Below, in pieces: positions 30,546 to 39,863 of a stretch of DNA of 64,000 nucleotides. The translations under genes and the position numbers were made by a program. Source of the DNA: an uncultured Clostridia bacterium (GTDB taxonomy: Bacteria > Bacillota > Clostridia > Oscillospirales > Ruminococcaceae); assembly GCA_947630845.1 (NCBI GenBank), contig CANRJB010000007.1:29342-93341 (forward strand), read 5' to 3'. The notes beneath the pieces were generated by a model. It searched no databases and was not told where the DNA came from. It worked only from the letters and a program-made list of their open reading frames with translations. How positions within the stretch are numbered: position 1 is the first letter of the stretch; every line of letters starts with the position of its first letter.

Positions 30546-32000
30546 CTACCGCCTTACCTTCCGCAGCAGTCTGCCCGATACCTTGCCTGCGATGCGCAGT
30601 ACAAGCCGTATCGCCTGTACATTGAACACGCACATGAACAGCAGCAGCAAAGCCTGTACCGGAAGATACCATGCAGGCTGTGTGACGGCAAGAATGCTCA
30701 TGACAAACAGCAATGCCGTGTTGAGGAAGAACCGCCCGTGCTGCACCTTGAAATAGATCAGTTTCCGGGTATCCACGATGCGCACCAGATAGCATGTAAA
30801 ATAACTTGCAAACGTCGCAACGACTGCCCCCTGTACGCCCCATTGATAGATCAGGATGATGTTCAGCAGAATGTTGACCACGGCAGCAATGAGAGATGTC
30901 CACATGCTGTGGGATGTTTTCTGCGTGGCAACATAGATGCTGCTCAGGAATTGGTTAAAACTCATCATCAGCACTGCAATGACGAGTACCGGCGTATAGA
31001 GATAGCACCTTGCATAGTCCGGATGTTCCGCATAGGAGATCAGTATCCCCGACAGCGGCTTGACGAACACGATCAATCCCGCTGCTCCCAGAAACATGAA
31101 TGCCTGATAGGCACTATAGATGCGGTAGTAGAACAGGCTCTTGTCTTTGGCATTGTTTTCGGTGATGGCAGACATGTTCCATGCCTGAAAGAAGATGGTG
31201 GAGAACATGGACAGGAGATTCGGCAGTTTCGAGGCATTTTCATAGACTCCAGCTGCCGCCTGTCCCACATCCGTACTCAATGTATGCCCTGCCATGTAGC
31301 GGATGAAAAGCCTGTCCGAAAATCCTGTGATGATCCAAAGGATCTCTGTGGAGATCATCGGAATGGAGAACCGCACCATGACTTTCGTCACCTCATAGTT
31401 ATAGCAGCGGATGTCAAAGAATCTCCATAGCTTCGCTGTCAGCCAGAGGAATATCCCCGAACAGAGATCGGAAAGAAACACCGACAGCATGAACCCCTTT
31501 ACGCCCCAGTGCAGCACCGATATGAACAGCACATTGAAACAGAACAGCGACAGCGTCGCCAGTATCCCGTCCAGTGCAAAGAGTTTGGTCATGTCCCTTG
31601 CACGGACGAACTGTGAGCTTAACTGCCGGAAGGACGAGGCGATGATGTAAGCGACCAGAAAGCCGACATATCCGTTTGCATATTCAAGCAGCCTGAACAG
31701 CGGAGAACACAGCAGCAGCAGCACCATGCCAAACAGCTCTACCAGACATGCAGAGGTGAACACCTCTTTCTTGTCATACTCCCGGTCAAGCCCGTAGCGG
31801 ATGACTGCCTGTGCAATGGAAAAGGTAAAGATCGGGATGATGAAATTGGCAGTCTGTTCAAGCAATGCTTTGGTGTTGGTATCATCCGGGGCAATGTTGG
31901 CAGAGTACAGCCGTGTGAGCAGCAGAAGCAGGATCTTTGACCCGAACGAACCGATGGCAAAGATCGCTGTGTTCTGCGCAAGCTTTTTGTATTTATCCAA
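30546..32000 (-). CDS. Polysaccharide flippase (Wzx/MATE-like, MOP superfamily)
   Basis: 484 residues, about 12-14 membrane helices throughout. The N-terminus KLAQNTAIFAIGSFGSKIL is the classic start of Wzx/RfbX oligosaccharide-lipid flippases. Such proteins move undecaprenyl-linked oligosaccharides to the outer leaflet. It lies 39 bases upstream of deoD on the same strand. The exopolysaccharide operon at 37.8-44.7 kb contains no flippase, so this gene may supply that step; that link is inference. Confidence 0.85.
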   Translation of the reverse strand: MDKYKKLAQNTAIFAIGSFGSKILLLLLTRLYSANIAPDDTNTKALLEQTANFIIPIFTFSIAQAVIRYGLDREYDKKEVFTSACLVELFGMVLLLLCSPLFRLLEYANGYVGFLVAYIIASSFRQLSSQFVRARDMTKLFALDGILATLSLFCFNVLFISVLHWGVKGFMLSVFLSDLCSGIFLWLTAKLWRFFDIRCYNYEVTKVMVRFSIPMISTEILWIITGFSDRLFIRYMAGHTLSTDVGQAAAGVYENASKLPNLLSMFSTIFFQAWNMSAITENNAKDKSLFYYRIYSAYQAFMFLGAAGLIVFVKPLSGILISYAEHPDYARCYLYTPVLVIAVLMMSFNQFLSSIYVATQKTSHSMWTSLIAAVVNILLNIILIYQWGVQGAVVATFASYFTCYLVRIVDTRKLIYFKVQHGRFFLNTALLFVMSILAVTQPAWYLPVQALLLLFMCVFNVQAIRLVLRIAGKVSGRLLRKVRR

Positions 32001-32034
32001 AGGAGCTTCCTCCGTTTCGCATGAGATAGTATTA

Positions 32035-32043
32035 TTATACCAT
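32035..32043 (-). promoter_or_regulatory. Extended -10 promoter of the flippase gene
   Basis: Minus-strand TGGTATAAT about 35 bases before the start codon; no good -35. Confidence 0.45.
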
Positions 32044-32176
32044 AGTTTTTCGGAAAAGGGAATACCTTTCCGGAAACTTTCGCATCGCTTTCATAATATA
32101 CCATAAGAAACCGGCATCCGGCATGGATCATCTTCGTACAATATGGCAAAAAATACCGCTCCCGGCAGAAAAGCTA

Positions 32177-32205
32177 TTGACAAGTCCCCCGTGTGGTGTT
32201 ATAAT
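32177..32205 (+). promoter_or_regulatory. Promoter of the large TM2 gene
   Basis: TTGACA and TATAAT, both perfect consensus, with a 17-base spacer; a 50-base leader follows. Confidence 0.9.
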
Positions 32206-32260
32206 AATGGTAAACCGCAGATGACGGTTAAATTTTGTTTTATTACAGGAGGAAATAAGA

Positions 32261-32665
32261 ATGGACGATTTTAACAATAGCCCGATGGATGAAAACACAG
32301 AGAACACCTACAGCGGTGACTCTTTCAGCAGCGATGTAAATGATTCTGTTGGAAATGACAATCAATCTTCTTATACAGGCTCAGATTTCAACTCCCAGTC
32401 TGTTGCGTACAGCGCACCTACACCTACACCCACAACCGGAACAGGCGGCAAGTCCAAAATCACTGCCGGACTGCTCGGCATCTTCCTCGGTGCATGGGGT
32501 GTTCATAGATTCTACCTCGGTTACACCACTATGGGTATCATCCAGATCGTGGTAACATTTCTGACCTGCGGTTTGGGTTCACTGTGGGGCTTTATCGAGG
32601 GCATTCTGATCCTCTGCGGCTCCACCATCACTACGGATGCCAACGGCAATCCGCTTGAAAACTGA
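32261..32665 (+). CDS. TM2-domain protein with acidic, Ser/Asn-rich N-terminal tail
   Basis: 134 residues. Residues 1-60 are low-complexity (Asp, Asn, Ser, Thr), then a PTPTPTTG linker; residues about 65-125 are a TM2 domain with GIFLGAWGVHRFYLGYTTMG and a second helix ending GSLWGFIEGILILCG. An acidic disordered tail before TM2 suggests protein contacts on the cytosolic side. It has one of the strongest-looking promoters in the window, which hints at high expression. Function is unknown; a short TM2 paralogue lies at 13715-13939. Confidence 0.87.
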   Translation: MDDFNNSPMDENTENTYSGDSFSSDVNDSVGNDNQSSYTGSDFNSQSVAYSAPTPTPTTGTGGKSKITAGLLGIFLGAWGVHRFYLGYTTMGIIQIVVTFLTCGLGSLWGFIEGILILCGSTITTDANGNPLEN

Positions 32666-32727
32666 TTCAGACATCTGCCATCAGGGAACGCCTGCGGCGT
32701 TCCCTGTCCGGATTCTCAGGAAAAATA

Positions 32728-32761
32728 GCACCTTCTCCACGCAGGAGAAGGTGCTTTTTTT
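32728..32761. terminator. Bidirectional terminator between TM2 gene and prfB
   Basis: Eleven-base stem GCACCTTCTCC/GGAGAAGGTGC, five-base loop, seven T residues on the + strand and TATTTTT on the minus strand. The T-run overlaps the prfB stop codon. Confidence 0.9.
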
Positions 32762-33881
32762 ATGCCTGATCGAGTGTGCCGTGAGTGAGGGATTTCAGGT
32801 AAGCATGGATAAAGCCGTCAAGATCACCGTCCATGACGGCATTGATGTTGCCGTTCTCAAACCCTGTGCGGTGATCCTTCACAAGGGTATAGGGCATGAA
32901 TACATAAGACCGTATCTGCGAACCCCATGCAATTTCACGCTGTACGCCCTTGATATCCGACACTTTCTCCAGATGCTCCCGTTCTTTGATCTCCACGAGC
33001 TTGGAACGCAGCATCTTCATGGCGTAGTCCTTGTTCTGATACTGGCTGCGCTGTGTCTGACAGGATACCACGATACCGGTCGGTTTGTGGATCAGGCGAA
33101 CGGCGGATGAGGTCTTGTTGACTTTCTGACCGCCTGCACCGCTGGAACGGTACACTTCCATTTCAATATCCTCCGGACGGATGTCCACCTCGATGCTGTC
33201 ATCAATTTCCGGCATGACTTCAAGTGCTGCAAAGGACGTATGCCGTCTGCCGGAAGCATCAAACGGCGATACACGCACCAGACGATGCACCCCTGCCTCC
33301 GATTTCAGGTAGCCGTAGGCATTCTCCCCTTCGACCATGAGAGATGCACTTTTCAGACCGGCTTCTTCTCCATCAAGATAATCAAGGAGCTGCACCTTAA
33401 AATCGTGGCGTTCTGCCCAGCGGCTGTACATCCGGTAGAGCATCTCTGCCCAGTCCTGCGCCTCTGTGCCGCCTGCGCCGGCGTGGAAGGTGAGGATGGC
33501 ATTGCTGGCATCATACTCCCCGGAGAGCAGTGTTTCAAGGTTCTTGTCCTCCAGTGCCTGTCTGAAGGCAGCCATCTCTGTGACGATCTCGTTCTGCATA
33601 TCCTCGTCTTCTTCCTCCATACAGAGTTCGATCATGGCGAAGATATCTTCAAGACGTTCTTCCATCCGGTTGTAACCGGCGATCTTATTTTCGAGCTGCT
33701 TTGTTTTTTGCAGCACTTTCTGTGAATTTTCGAGGTCATCCCAGAATCCGGCATCTGCGGACTGCTCCTGCAATTCTTTGATTTCCTCCTGTGCTTTTTT
33801 AATGTTTAGCACTTCGCCCAGCTCCGCAAGCTCTTTCCGGTAGCCGGATGCCTCCACTTTCAGCTCATCGAGTAAAATCAT
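32760..33881 (-). CDS. prfB: Peptide chain release factor 2
   Basis: 373 residues. It recognises UGA and UAA stops. The GGQ peptidyl-hydrolysis motif is at residues 250-252 (GAGGQKVNKT) and the RF2-type codon-reading tripeptide SPF is in RVSPFDASG. The frame is continuous from MILLDELK; no UGA interrupts the early codons, so the common +1 autoregulatory frameshift is absent. The start follows AAAGGAGGAG; further upstream in-frame codons lack a site. Confidence 0.95.
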   Translation of the reverse strand: MILLDELKVEASGYRKELAELGEVLNIKKAQEEIKELQEQSADAGFWDDLENSQKVLQKTKQLENKIAGYNRMEERLEDIFAMIELCMEEEDEDMQNEIVTEMAAFRQALEDKNLETLLSGEYDASNAILTFHAGAGGTEAQDWAEMLYRMYSRWAERHDFKVQLLDYLDGEEAGLKSASLMVEGENAYGYLKSEAGVHRLVRVSPFDASGRRHTSFAALEVMPEIDDSIEVDIRPEDIEMEVYRSSGAGGQKVNKTSSAVRLIHKPTGIVVSCQTQRSQYQNKDYAMKMLRSKLVEIKEREHLEKVSDIKGVQREIAWGSQIRSYVFMPYTLVKDHRTGFENGNINAVMDGDLDGFIHAYLKSLTHGTLDQA

Positions 33882-33971
33882 ACTTTCTCCTCCTTTCGCA
33901 CTGGCGGAGAGCAAGCTGGCATTACGCCAACATTCCCCTCGTCTGAATCATACTATCAAGAGAACAATTTC

Positions 33972-34020
33972 GGATAAATGGCACTAACAGAAAACCGTCT
34001 CAGATAAAAAGCACTAACAG
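33972..34020 (+). repeat. Short direct repeat, period 30
   Basis: GGATAAATGGCACTAACAG and AGATAAAAAGCACTAACAG occur 30 bases apart in the gene-free stretch 33882-34248 between prfB and rpsR. Confidence 0.6.
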
Positions 34021-34042
34021 AGAGCAACCTACCGTTAGCTTT

Positions 34043-34069
34043 GCCCCCTTTGCCGAAGGCATAGGGGGC
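34043..34069. repeat. Dispersed GCCCCC/GGGGGC hairpin element, copy 2
   Basis: Same 27-base layout as at 13990-14016, including TTTGC, GAA, GCAT and the ATTGCG that follows the stem. Confidence 0.6.
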
Positions 34070-34243
34070 ATTGCGGTTAAGGTAATATCAACGCAGGCAA
34101 GAAAGCATTCTTACCATCACACCCGGTGTGCGTCTCGGAGCCGGCAGCTTGCCGGGGGCATTGCGGTTAAGGTAATATCAACGCAGGCAAGAAAATATTC
34201 TTACCATCACACCCGGTGTGCGTCTCGGAGCCGGCAGCTTGCC
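34064..34243 (+). repeat. Two tandem copies of a 90-bp unit
   Basis: Copies start at 34064 and 34154 and differ at only about two bases (GCATTC versus ATATTC). Each holds GGGGGCATTGCGGTTAAGG, a CACACC/GGTGTG palindrome and a CCGGC/GCCGG hairpin. The second copy runs to five bases before the rpsR stop codon, so it forms the 3' end region of the rpsF operon transcript. Confidence 0.85.
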
Positions 34244-34248
34244 GGGGC

Positions 34249-34491
34249 TTAGTCGCTGACGTAAGGGAGCAGGGCAATGTGTCTTGCTCTCTTGATGGCA
34301 ACTGTCAGTTCACGCTGATGGTATGCACATGTGCCGGTGACACGGCGTGGCAGGATCTTCGATCTCTCTGTCATGCACTTCTTCAGCTTGGCAATGTCCT
34401 TGTAGTCGATCTTCTCTACACGATCAACACAGAACATGCAAACCTTCTTGCGAGGACGCTTGGAAGGACGTCCGCTTCTCTCACGTTCCAT
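34249..34491 (-). CDS. rpsR: 30S ribosomal protein S18
   Basis: 80 residues. [30 protein letters not shown] and [20 protein letters not shown] are the S18 pattern. Four cysteines are kept, so it is the zinc-binding (C+) form. It is the third gene of the rpsF-ssb-rpsR operon. Confidence 0.97.
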   Translation of the reverse strand: MERERSGRPSKRPRKKVCMFCVDRVEKIDYKDIAKLKKCMTERSKILPRRVTGTCAYHQRELTVAIKRARHIALLPYVSD

Positions 34492-34567
34492 ATTCAGAAT
34501 CTCCTTTTCTTAAATTGTAATACCGACCCTCTCCCCATCTGCCGGCAAAGAGGATCACAGCCTGCAA

Positions 34568-34625
34568 AACAGGCGTTTTCCTATCATCCGATCGGGCAGG
34601 ATGATAGGAGATCAGTATCAGAACG
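34568..34625 (+). repeat. Dispersed hairpin repeat, copy B
   Basis: CCTATCATCC/GGATGATAGG is a perfect ten-base stem here, followed by GATCAGTATCAGAACGG. It spans the ssb stop codon and the ssb-rpsR spacer, on the strand opposite to those genes. Confidence 0.55.
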
Positions 34626-35205
34626 GTACTTCTCCGTCGCTCAGAATATCCTCAAAATCTCCCAGATCTCCCAATTCGATCTGCGGCTGCGCACGGTTGG
34701 TGTTGGCTGCCGGAGGGGGAGGAGCTTGCTGCGGTGCGGGGGCATTCTGCTGGTAGCCGCCGTTGTTCTGGTAATTACCGTTATTCTGATAATTACCATT
34801 ATTCTGGTAGCCGCCATTATTCTGATAACCGCCATTGTTCTGGTAATTACCATTGTTCTGGTAGCCGCCCTGACCGCCGTCATTGCGCTTGTCCCCACAG
34901 AAATTGACCTGATCAGCGACGATCGCAGTGCTATAATGCTTTACACCATTCTGATCGGTATAGTTATTGTTCTGGAGTTTGCCCTCCACAAGGATCATAC
35001 GACCCTTGGTAAAATACTTGCAGACAAATTCTGCCGTCTGCCGCCAGCATGTGATGTCAAAGAAATCAGCCTGACGTTCTTCGCCCTGCTTGACAAAACT
35101 GCGGTCAACCGCAATGCTGAACCGGCACATGGTGACACCGCCCTGCGTGGTGCGCAGTTCGGGATCTCTTGTCAGTCTGCCCATCAAAATTACTCTGTTA
35201 TACAT
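34618..35205 (-). CDS. ssb: Single-stranded DNA-binding protein
   Basis: 195 residues. The OB fold starts MYNRVILMGRLTRDPELR and covers about residues 1-108; the disordered linker is made of NNGGYQ/NNGNYQ repeats (about residues 115-160) and then Gln/Pro-rich sequence; the acidic tail ends DGEVPF, the protein-docking tip. It is flanked by rpsF and rpsR, the standard Firmicute operon. Confidence 0.97.
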   Translation of the reverse strand: MYNRVILMGRLTRDPELRTTQGGVTMCRFSIAVDRSFVKQGEERQADFFDITCWRQTAEFVCKYFTKGRMILVEGKLQNNNYTDQNGVKHYSTAIVADQVNFCGDKRNDGGQGGYQNNGNYQNNGGYQNNGGYQNNGNYQNNGNYQNNGGYQQNAPAPQQAPPPPAANTNRAQPQIELGDLGDFEDILSDGEVPF

Positions 35206-35249
35206 CGCACTACCTCCCGATCATCATGGATATTCCGTTTGTCCTGCGC

Positions 35250-35543
35250 TCACTTGGTGGTGACCAGAGCACGCAGAACGCCGTCAGTGATGTTGAGAAC
35301 ACGGCTCAACTCAGCCGGAAACGCAGGATCGGATGTGAACGAATAAAGCACATAATATCCTTCTGTTTCATAGTTGATGGGGTATGCAAGTCTGCGCTTG
35401 CCCCACTCATCGACCTCAGCGGTCAGAGTACCGTTCTTTTCGATGAGATTCTTGAATTTTTCCACGAGTGCCTTGATCGCATCCTCCTCAGCCTTCAGGC
35501 TGAATACGACCATTGCCTCGTAGTTTTCACTCAGCTTTGCCAT
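35250..35543 (-). CDS. rpsF: 30S ribosomal protein S6
   Basis: 97 residues starting MAKLSENYEAMVVFS, with GKRRLAYPINYETEGYYVLY, the S6 core, and RVLNITDGVLRALV near the end. AAGGAGGTGC precedes the ATG by seven bases. First gene of rpsF-ssb-rpsR. Confidence 0.97.
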   Translation of the reverse strand: MAKLSENYEAMVVFSLKAEEDAIKALVEKFKNLIEKNGTLTAEVDEWGKRRLAYPINYETEGYYVLYSFTSDPAFPAELSRVLNITDGVLRALVTTK

Positions 35544-35567
35544 TTGCTGCACCTCCTTCTGGATTTC

Positions 35568-35605
35568 GCCTGCCACGCAGGCAAGGAATGGACACCCGAA
35601 ACGGG
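35568..35605 (-). promoter_or_regulatory. Structured leader of rpsF, possible S6:S18 autoregulatory element
   Basis: Between the promoter and rpsF lie two hairpins: GCCTGC/GCAGGC with a GTG loop, and CCCG/CGGG with a TTT loop flanked by unpaired CCG. rpsF leaders in many bacteria bind the S6:S18 complex through a CCG-containing bulge. The match here is by position and general form only. Confidence 0.4.
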
Positions 35606-35635
35606 CGGATTACCCTTTCGTGAGCAATCTTTAAT

Positions 35636-35664
35636 ATTATACCACATCTTTCCGTGTTTGTCAA
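35636..35664 (-). promoter_or_regulatory. Promoter of rpsF-ssb-rpsR
   Basis: Minus-strand TTGACA and TATAAT, both consensus, 17-base spacer ending TGTGG. Confidence 0.9.
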
Positions 35665-35756
35665 GCATTTTTTTGGTTTTCACGATTGTGAAAATTGCAT
35701 AAATCTTCCAGTTGATTAAACAGTGAATTTCTGCTTTCTTCCATCGGCGTTACCTA

Positions 35757-35785
35757 TTGACTTTTGGGGAAAAAAAGAGTATCAT
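35757..35785 (+). promoter_or_regulatory. Promoter of guaB
   Basis: TTGACT and TATCAT with a 17-base spacer; a leader of about 120 bases follows before guaB. Confidence 0.75.
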
Positions 35786-35804
35786 AGAAATAATATCTGA
35801 ATAA

Positions 35805-37379
<1,575 letters not shown>

Positions 37380-37426
37380 ATCATCCAAAACTCCGGAAGA
37401 GGAGCAGTCGGATATCCATAAGTTTT

Positions 37427-37457
37427 GCCCCGAAGCGGTCTGTGACTGCTTCGGGGC
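37427..37457. terminator. Terminator after guaB, convergent with the coiled-coil gene
   Basis: GCCCCGAAGC/GCTTCGGGGC ten-base stem, eleven-base loop, then ATTTTAC. Confidence 0.8.
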
Positions 37458-37460
37458 ATT

Positions 37461-37778
37461 TTACTTGGAAAGCCTGTCAATGGCATTGGTATTGAGCTTG
37501 GTGTCAAGGCGCAGACGGTCGATGTCTGCCGCACATTTCCCGATCTGACGGCTGTTCTGGGTCTGGGTCGCTTGCAGCAGCTCGATCTTTTCCTCCAGCT
37601 CCTCCACCCTGCCGATCAGCTCGGCAAGCCGTTCCTCCAGCCGTCCGTTTTCCTCCTTCAATGTATGGATGCGCTCCGTCAGCCTTGCGTTTAGGGCATT
37701 CTGACGCTCTCCGAATTCCCGGACGGTTTCTCCTGTTTTCCCGAAACCGTCCCGGCTATGATATGTTTTTGTCTCCAT
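37461..37778 (-). CDS. Small coiled-coil protein at the end of the EPS operon
   Basis: 105 residues, starting METKTYHS behind AAAGGAGAG. Residues about 20-85 show heptad-like Leu/Ile spacing with Glu/Arg pairs (RLTERIHTLKEENGRLEERL), a continuous coiled coil; no membrane helix or known domain. It begins ten bases beyond rmd, so it is cotranscribed with the exopolysaccharide genes. It could be a scaffold or regulator of that pathway; function is unknown. Confidence 0.7.
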   Translation of the reverse strand: METKTYHSRDGFGKTGETVREFGERQNALNARLTERIHTLKEENGRLEERLAELIGRVEELEEKIELLQATQTQNSRQIGKCAADIDRLRLDTKLNTNAIDRLSK

Positions 37779-37788
37779 ATTCTCTCCT

Positions 37789-38745
37789 TTACAGAATCCC
37801 GAAATTACGCCGGTTGTGGTCAAGCATGGTGTGCAGTGTCTCCTCTAAGGAGTATTCCGGCATCCAGCCTGTATCCGTTTGCAGTTTCGTGATGTCCGCC
37901 TGAATGACAGGGGTGTCAGACGGACGCATCCGGCTCATGTCCTGCTCCACGGCAACGGACTCCCGGCTCAGGTCAAGCAGCAGGTCAAGCAGCAGGTCAA
38001 GCAGCTCCTGTATGGCGACTGCATGTCCGCTGCCGACATTGTAGACCTCTCCCGAACAGCCCCTCTCCATCAGCATTGTGTACGCACGCACCACGTCCCG
38101 TACATCCGAAAAATCCCGCTTCGCCGACAGATTTCCCACATGCATCACCGGCGGGCGCAAGCCTGCTTCTATTTCTGCGATCTGAAGTGCAAAATCTGCT
38201 GCCACAAACTGTGGTGTCTGCCCCACGCCGATGTGGTTGAATGCACGCACCATCACGATACCCATGCCATATGCCCTTGCGTACACCTGCCCGATCATCT
38301 CCTGACATGCTTTCGTGACAGCGTAGATGTTGCCCGGATGCAGTGCAGTGTCCTCGGTCAGGGGCGCATCACTGCGGCATCTTCCGTATTCCTCCCCCGA
38401 ACCGACAAGCAGAATGCGTGGGTAATAGTCCGGAATGCTGCGCACCGCTTCCAACAGATGCAGCGTCCCCAGCACATTCACATTGACTGTCAGCTCCGGC
38501 TCTTTCCATGAGACAGCCACCGAACTCTGTGCCGCAAGATGATAGATCTGCGCCGGACGCAGCTCAGTGAGCAGCCGGCTCACGGCATTGGCATTCCCCA
38601 TGTCAAGGTCATACACCTCGCATCCGTCCACCCTGATGCGTTCCTTCGGGAGCTTTGTCGCACCGGTATCCTTTCCTTCTGCCAATAACTGCCGCAGCAG
38701 ATAGTTTCCCACAAATCCTCCTGCCCCGATGACAAGCGCATCCAT
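37789..38745 (-). CDS. rmd: GDP-6-deoxy-D-lyxo-4-hexulose reductase (Rmd-like), GDP-D-rhamnose synthesis
   Basis: 318 residues, extended SDR fold. GAGGFVGNYL binds the nucleotide; IYHLAAQSSV, VGSGEEYG and catalytic YAVTK (YxxxK) follow; AFNHIGVGQ is typical of the Rmd/GMD branch. It should reduce the 4-keto product of Gmd to GDP-D-rhamnose. Gmd and ManC are encoded in the same operon, which supports this over a generic epimerase. Near residue 250 the sequence LLDLLLDLLLDL is encoded by tandem 12-bp repeats. Confidence 0.82.
   Translation of the reverse strand: MDALVIGAGGFVGNYLLRQLLAEGKDTGATKLPKERIRVDGCEVYDLDMGNANAVSRLLTELRPAQIYHLAAQSSVAVSWKEPELTVNVNVLGTLHLLEAVRSIPDYYPRILLVGSGEEYGRCRSDAPLTEDTALHPGNIYAVTKACQEMIGQVYARAYGMGIVMVRAFNHIGVGQTPQFVAADFALQIAEIEAGLRPPVMHVGNLSAKRDFSDVRDVVRAYTMLMERGCSGEVYNVGSGHAVAIQELLDLLLDLLLDLSRESVAVEQDMSRMRPSDTPVIQADITKLQTDTGWMPEYSLEETLHTMLDHNRRNFGIL
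37969..38006 (-). repeat. 12-bp microsatellite inside rmd
   Basis: Three tandem copies of AGGTCAAGCAGC (+ strand) encode LLLD repeats in a helix of the reductase. Slippage would change the protein by four residues without breaking the frame. Confidence 0.8.
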
Positions 38746-39863
38746 CAGCTTTCTCCTTTCAGCACGCCGAAGATCCGGCGCATATTGGTTTCATAGTCAA
38801 ATGCTGTCTCCACCCTGTGCCTTGCGTTGTTTCCCATAGCATGGCGCAATCCCGGTCTGTCCGTCAGGATCTGGATCGCCCTTGCAAGTGCTTTCACATC
38901 GCCCGGCGGTACGGTCAGACCTGTCTGCCTGTGGATGCTCACAAAGGGGACACCTGTTGGCAGAGCTGTATTGATGACGGGCTTACCGCATGCCATCGCC
39001 TCCTGCTGTACGATGCCGAACGCTTCGGAATTTTCTACCGACGGCAGCACGAAGATGTCGCAGTCCGCAAACATCTCCCGGAGCATGGCATCATCCGGCT
39101 GTCCCATAAAATGCACCGGCAGCCCCTCTGCCATCTGCCGCAGCCTTTCCTCAAGTACCCCTGTGCCGCAGAGAAACAGCTCACATCCCCGTACATGCCG
39201 CATTGCCCTCACCAGCACATCCGCACCCTTGTAATACACCAGCCGTCCCACAAACAACAGCTTGCAGGCTTTCGGGTCGTCCGGATGCAGCACAGGTGCT
39301 GACGGCTTGCTGTGATAATGTTCCCGTGCAAGGGGATAGGGGATGATGCGGCATTTTTCCCTGAATGGCGGCAAAAATGCAGAGCTTCGGATATGTCCCG
39401 GCGTTGCCGTGATGATCACATCCGCACGGCGGAGAAATGCATGCAGTAAGGGACGATAGACAGCAAGCAGCTTCTTCTGCCGCACCACATCACTGTGCCA
39501 TGCGATCACCACACGCTTGTCTCCGGCAAACAGCAGACATGCCAGATCTCCGGGAGGGAAGGGCGTGTGGATCTCGATCACATCTGCCCATGCTGCCATT
39601 TTCCGGAACTGCCGGAAAAAATCCAACGACACCGGACAGGAACACACCGTCCCGAAACTCCCGGCACGGATGACTTCGACATCCCCGACCCTCTCCCTCA
39701 CGCCATGCCCTCGCTCCTGACAGACAAGCACCTTCACCTGCACATCCGGACGATGGGAAAAATAGTCCGCCCGCTGTGCAATGAGTGTCTCAATGCCGCC
39801 GATATGGGGCGGATAGAATTTATTTACTTCAAGAAGTTTCAGCAATTTCCCTGTACACCTCAT
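38745..39863 (-). CDS. Glycosyltransferase family 4 (GT-B)
   Basis: 372 residues from ATG 39863. The acceptor-side domain starts LEVNKFYPPHIGGIE, a usual GT4 opening; the donor domain has LLFVGRLVYYKGADVLVRA near residue 200 and the nucleotide-sugar ExxxxxxxE motif in EAFGIVQQEAMACGKPV near residue 290. It transfers a sugar to the lipid-linked repeat unit of the exopolysaccharide. The start overlaps the upstream glycosyltransferase by 35 bases and has only a weak ribosome site; a TTG at 39845 is an alternative. Donor could be the locally made GDP-rhamnose or GDP-mannose. Confidence 0.85.
   Translation of the reverse strand: MRCTGKLLKLLEVNKFYPPHIGGIETLIAQRADYFSHRPDVQVKVLVCQERGHGVRERVGDVEVIRAGSFGTVCSCPVSLDFFRQFRKMAAWADVIEIHTPFPPGDLACLLFAGDKRVVIAWHSDVVRQKKLLAVYRPLLHAFLRRADVIITATPGHIRSSAFLPPFREKCRIIPYPLAREHYHSKPSAPVLHPDDPKACKLLFVGRLVYYKGADVLVRAMRHVRGCELFLCGTGVLEERLRQMAEGLPVHFMGQPDDAMLREMFADCDIFVLPSVENSEAFGIVQQEAMACGKPVINTALPTGVPFVSIHRQTGLTVPPGDVKALARAIQILTDRPGLRHAMGNNARHRVETAFDYETNMRRIFGVLKGES

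Noticed and set aside
32686..32706. GGGAACGCC/GGCGTTCCC as a second terminator of the TM2 gene
   Set aside because: No T-tract follows; the real terminator is the hairpin at 32728.
33882..34248. CRISPR array in the repeated region before rpsR
   Set aside because: Only two adjacent 90-bp copies, without short repeats alternating with unique spacers, and no cas genes.
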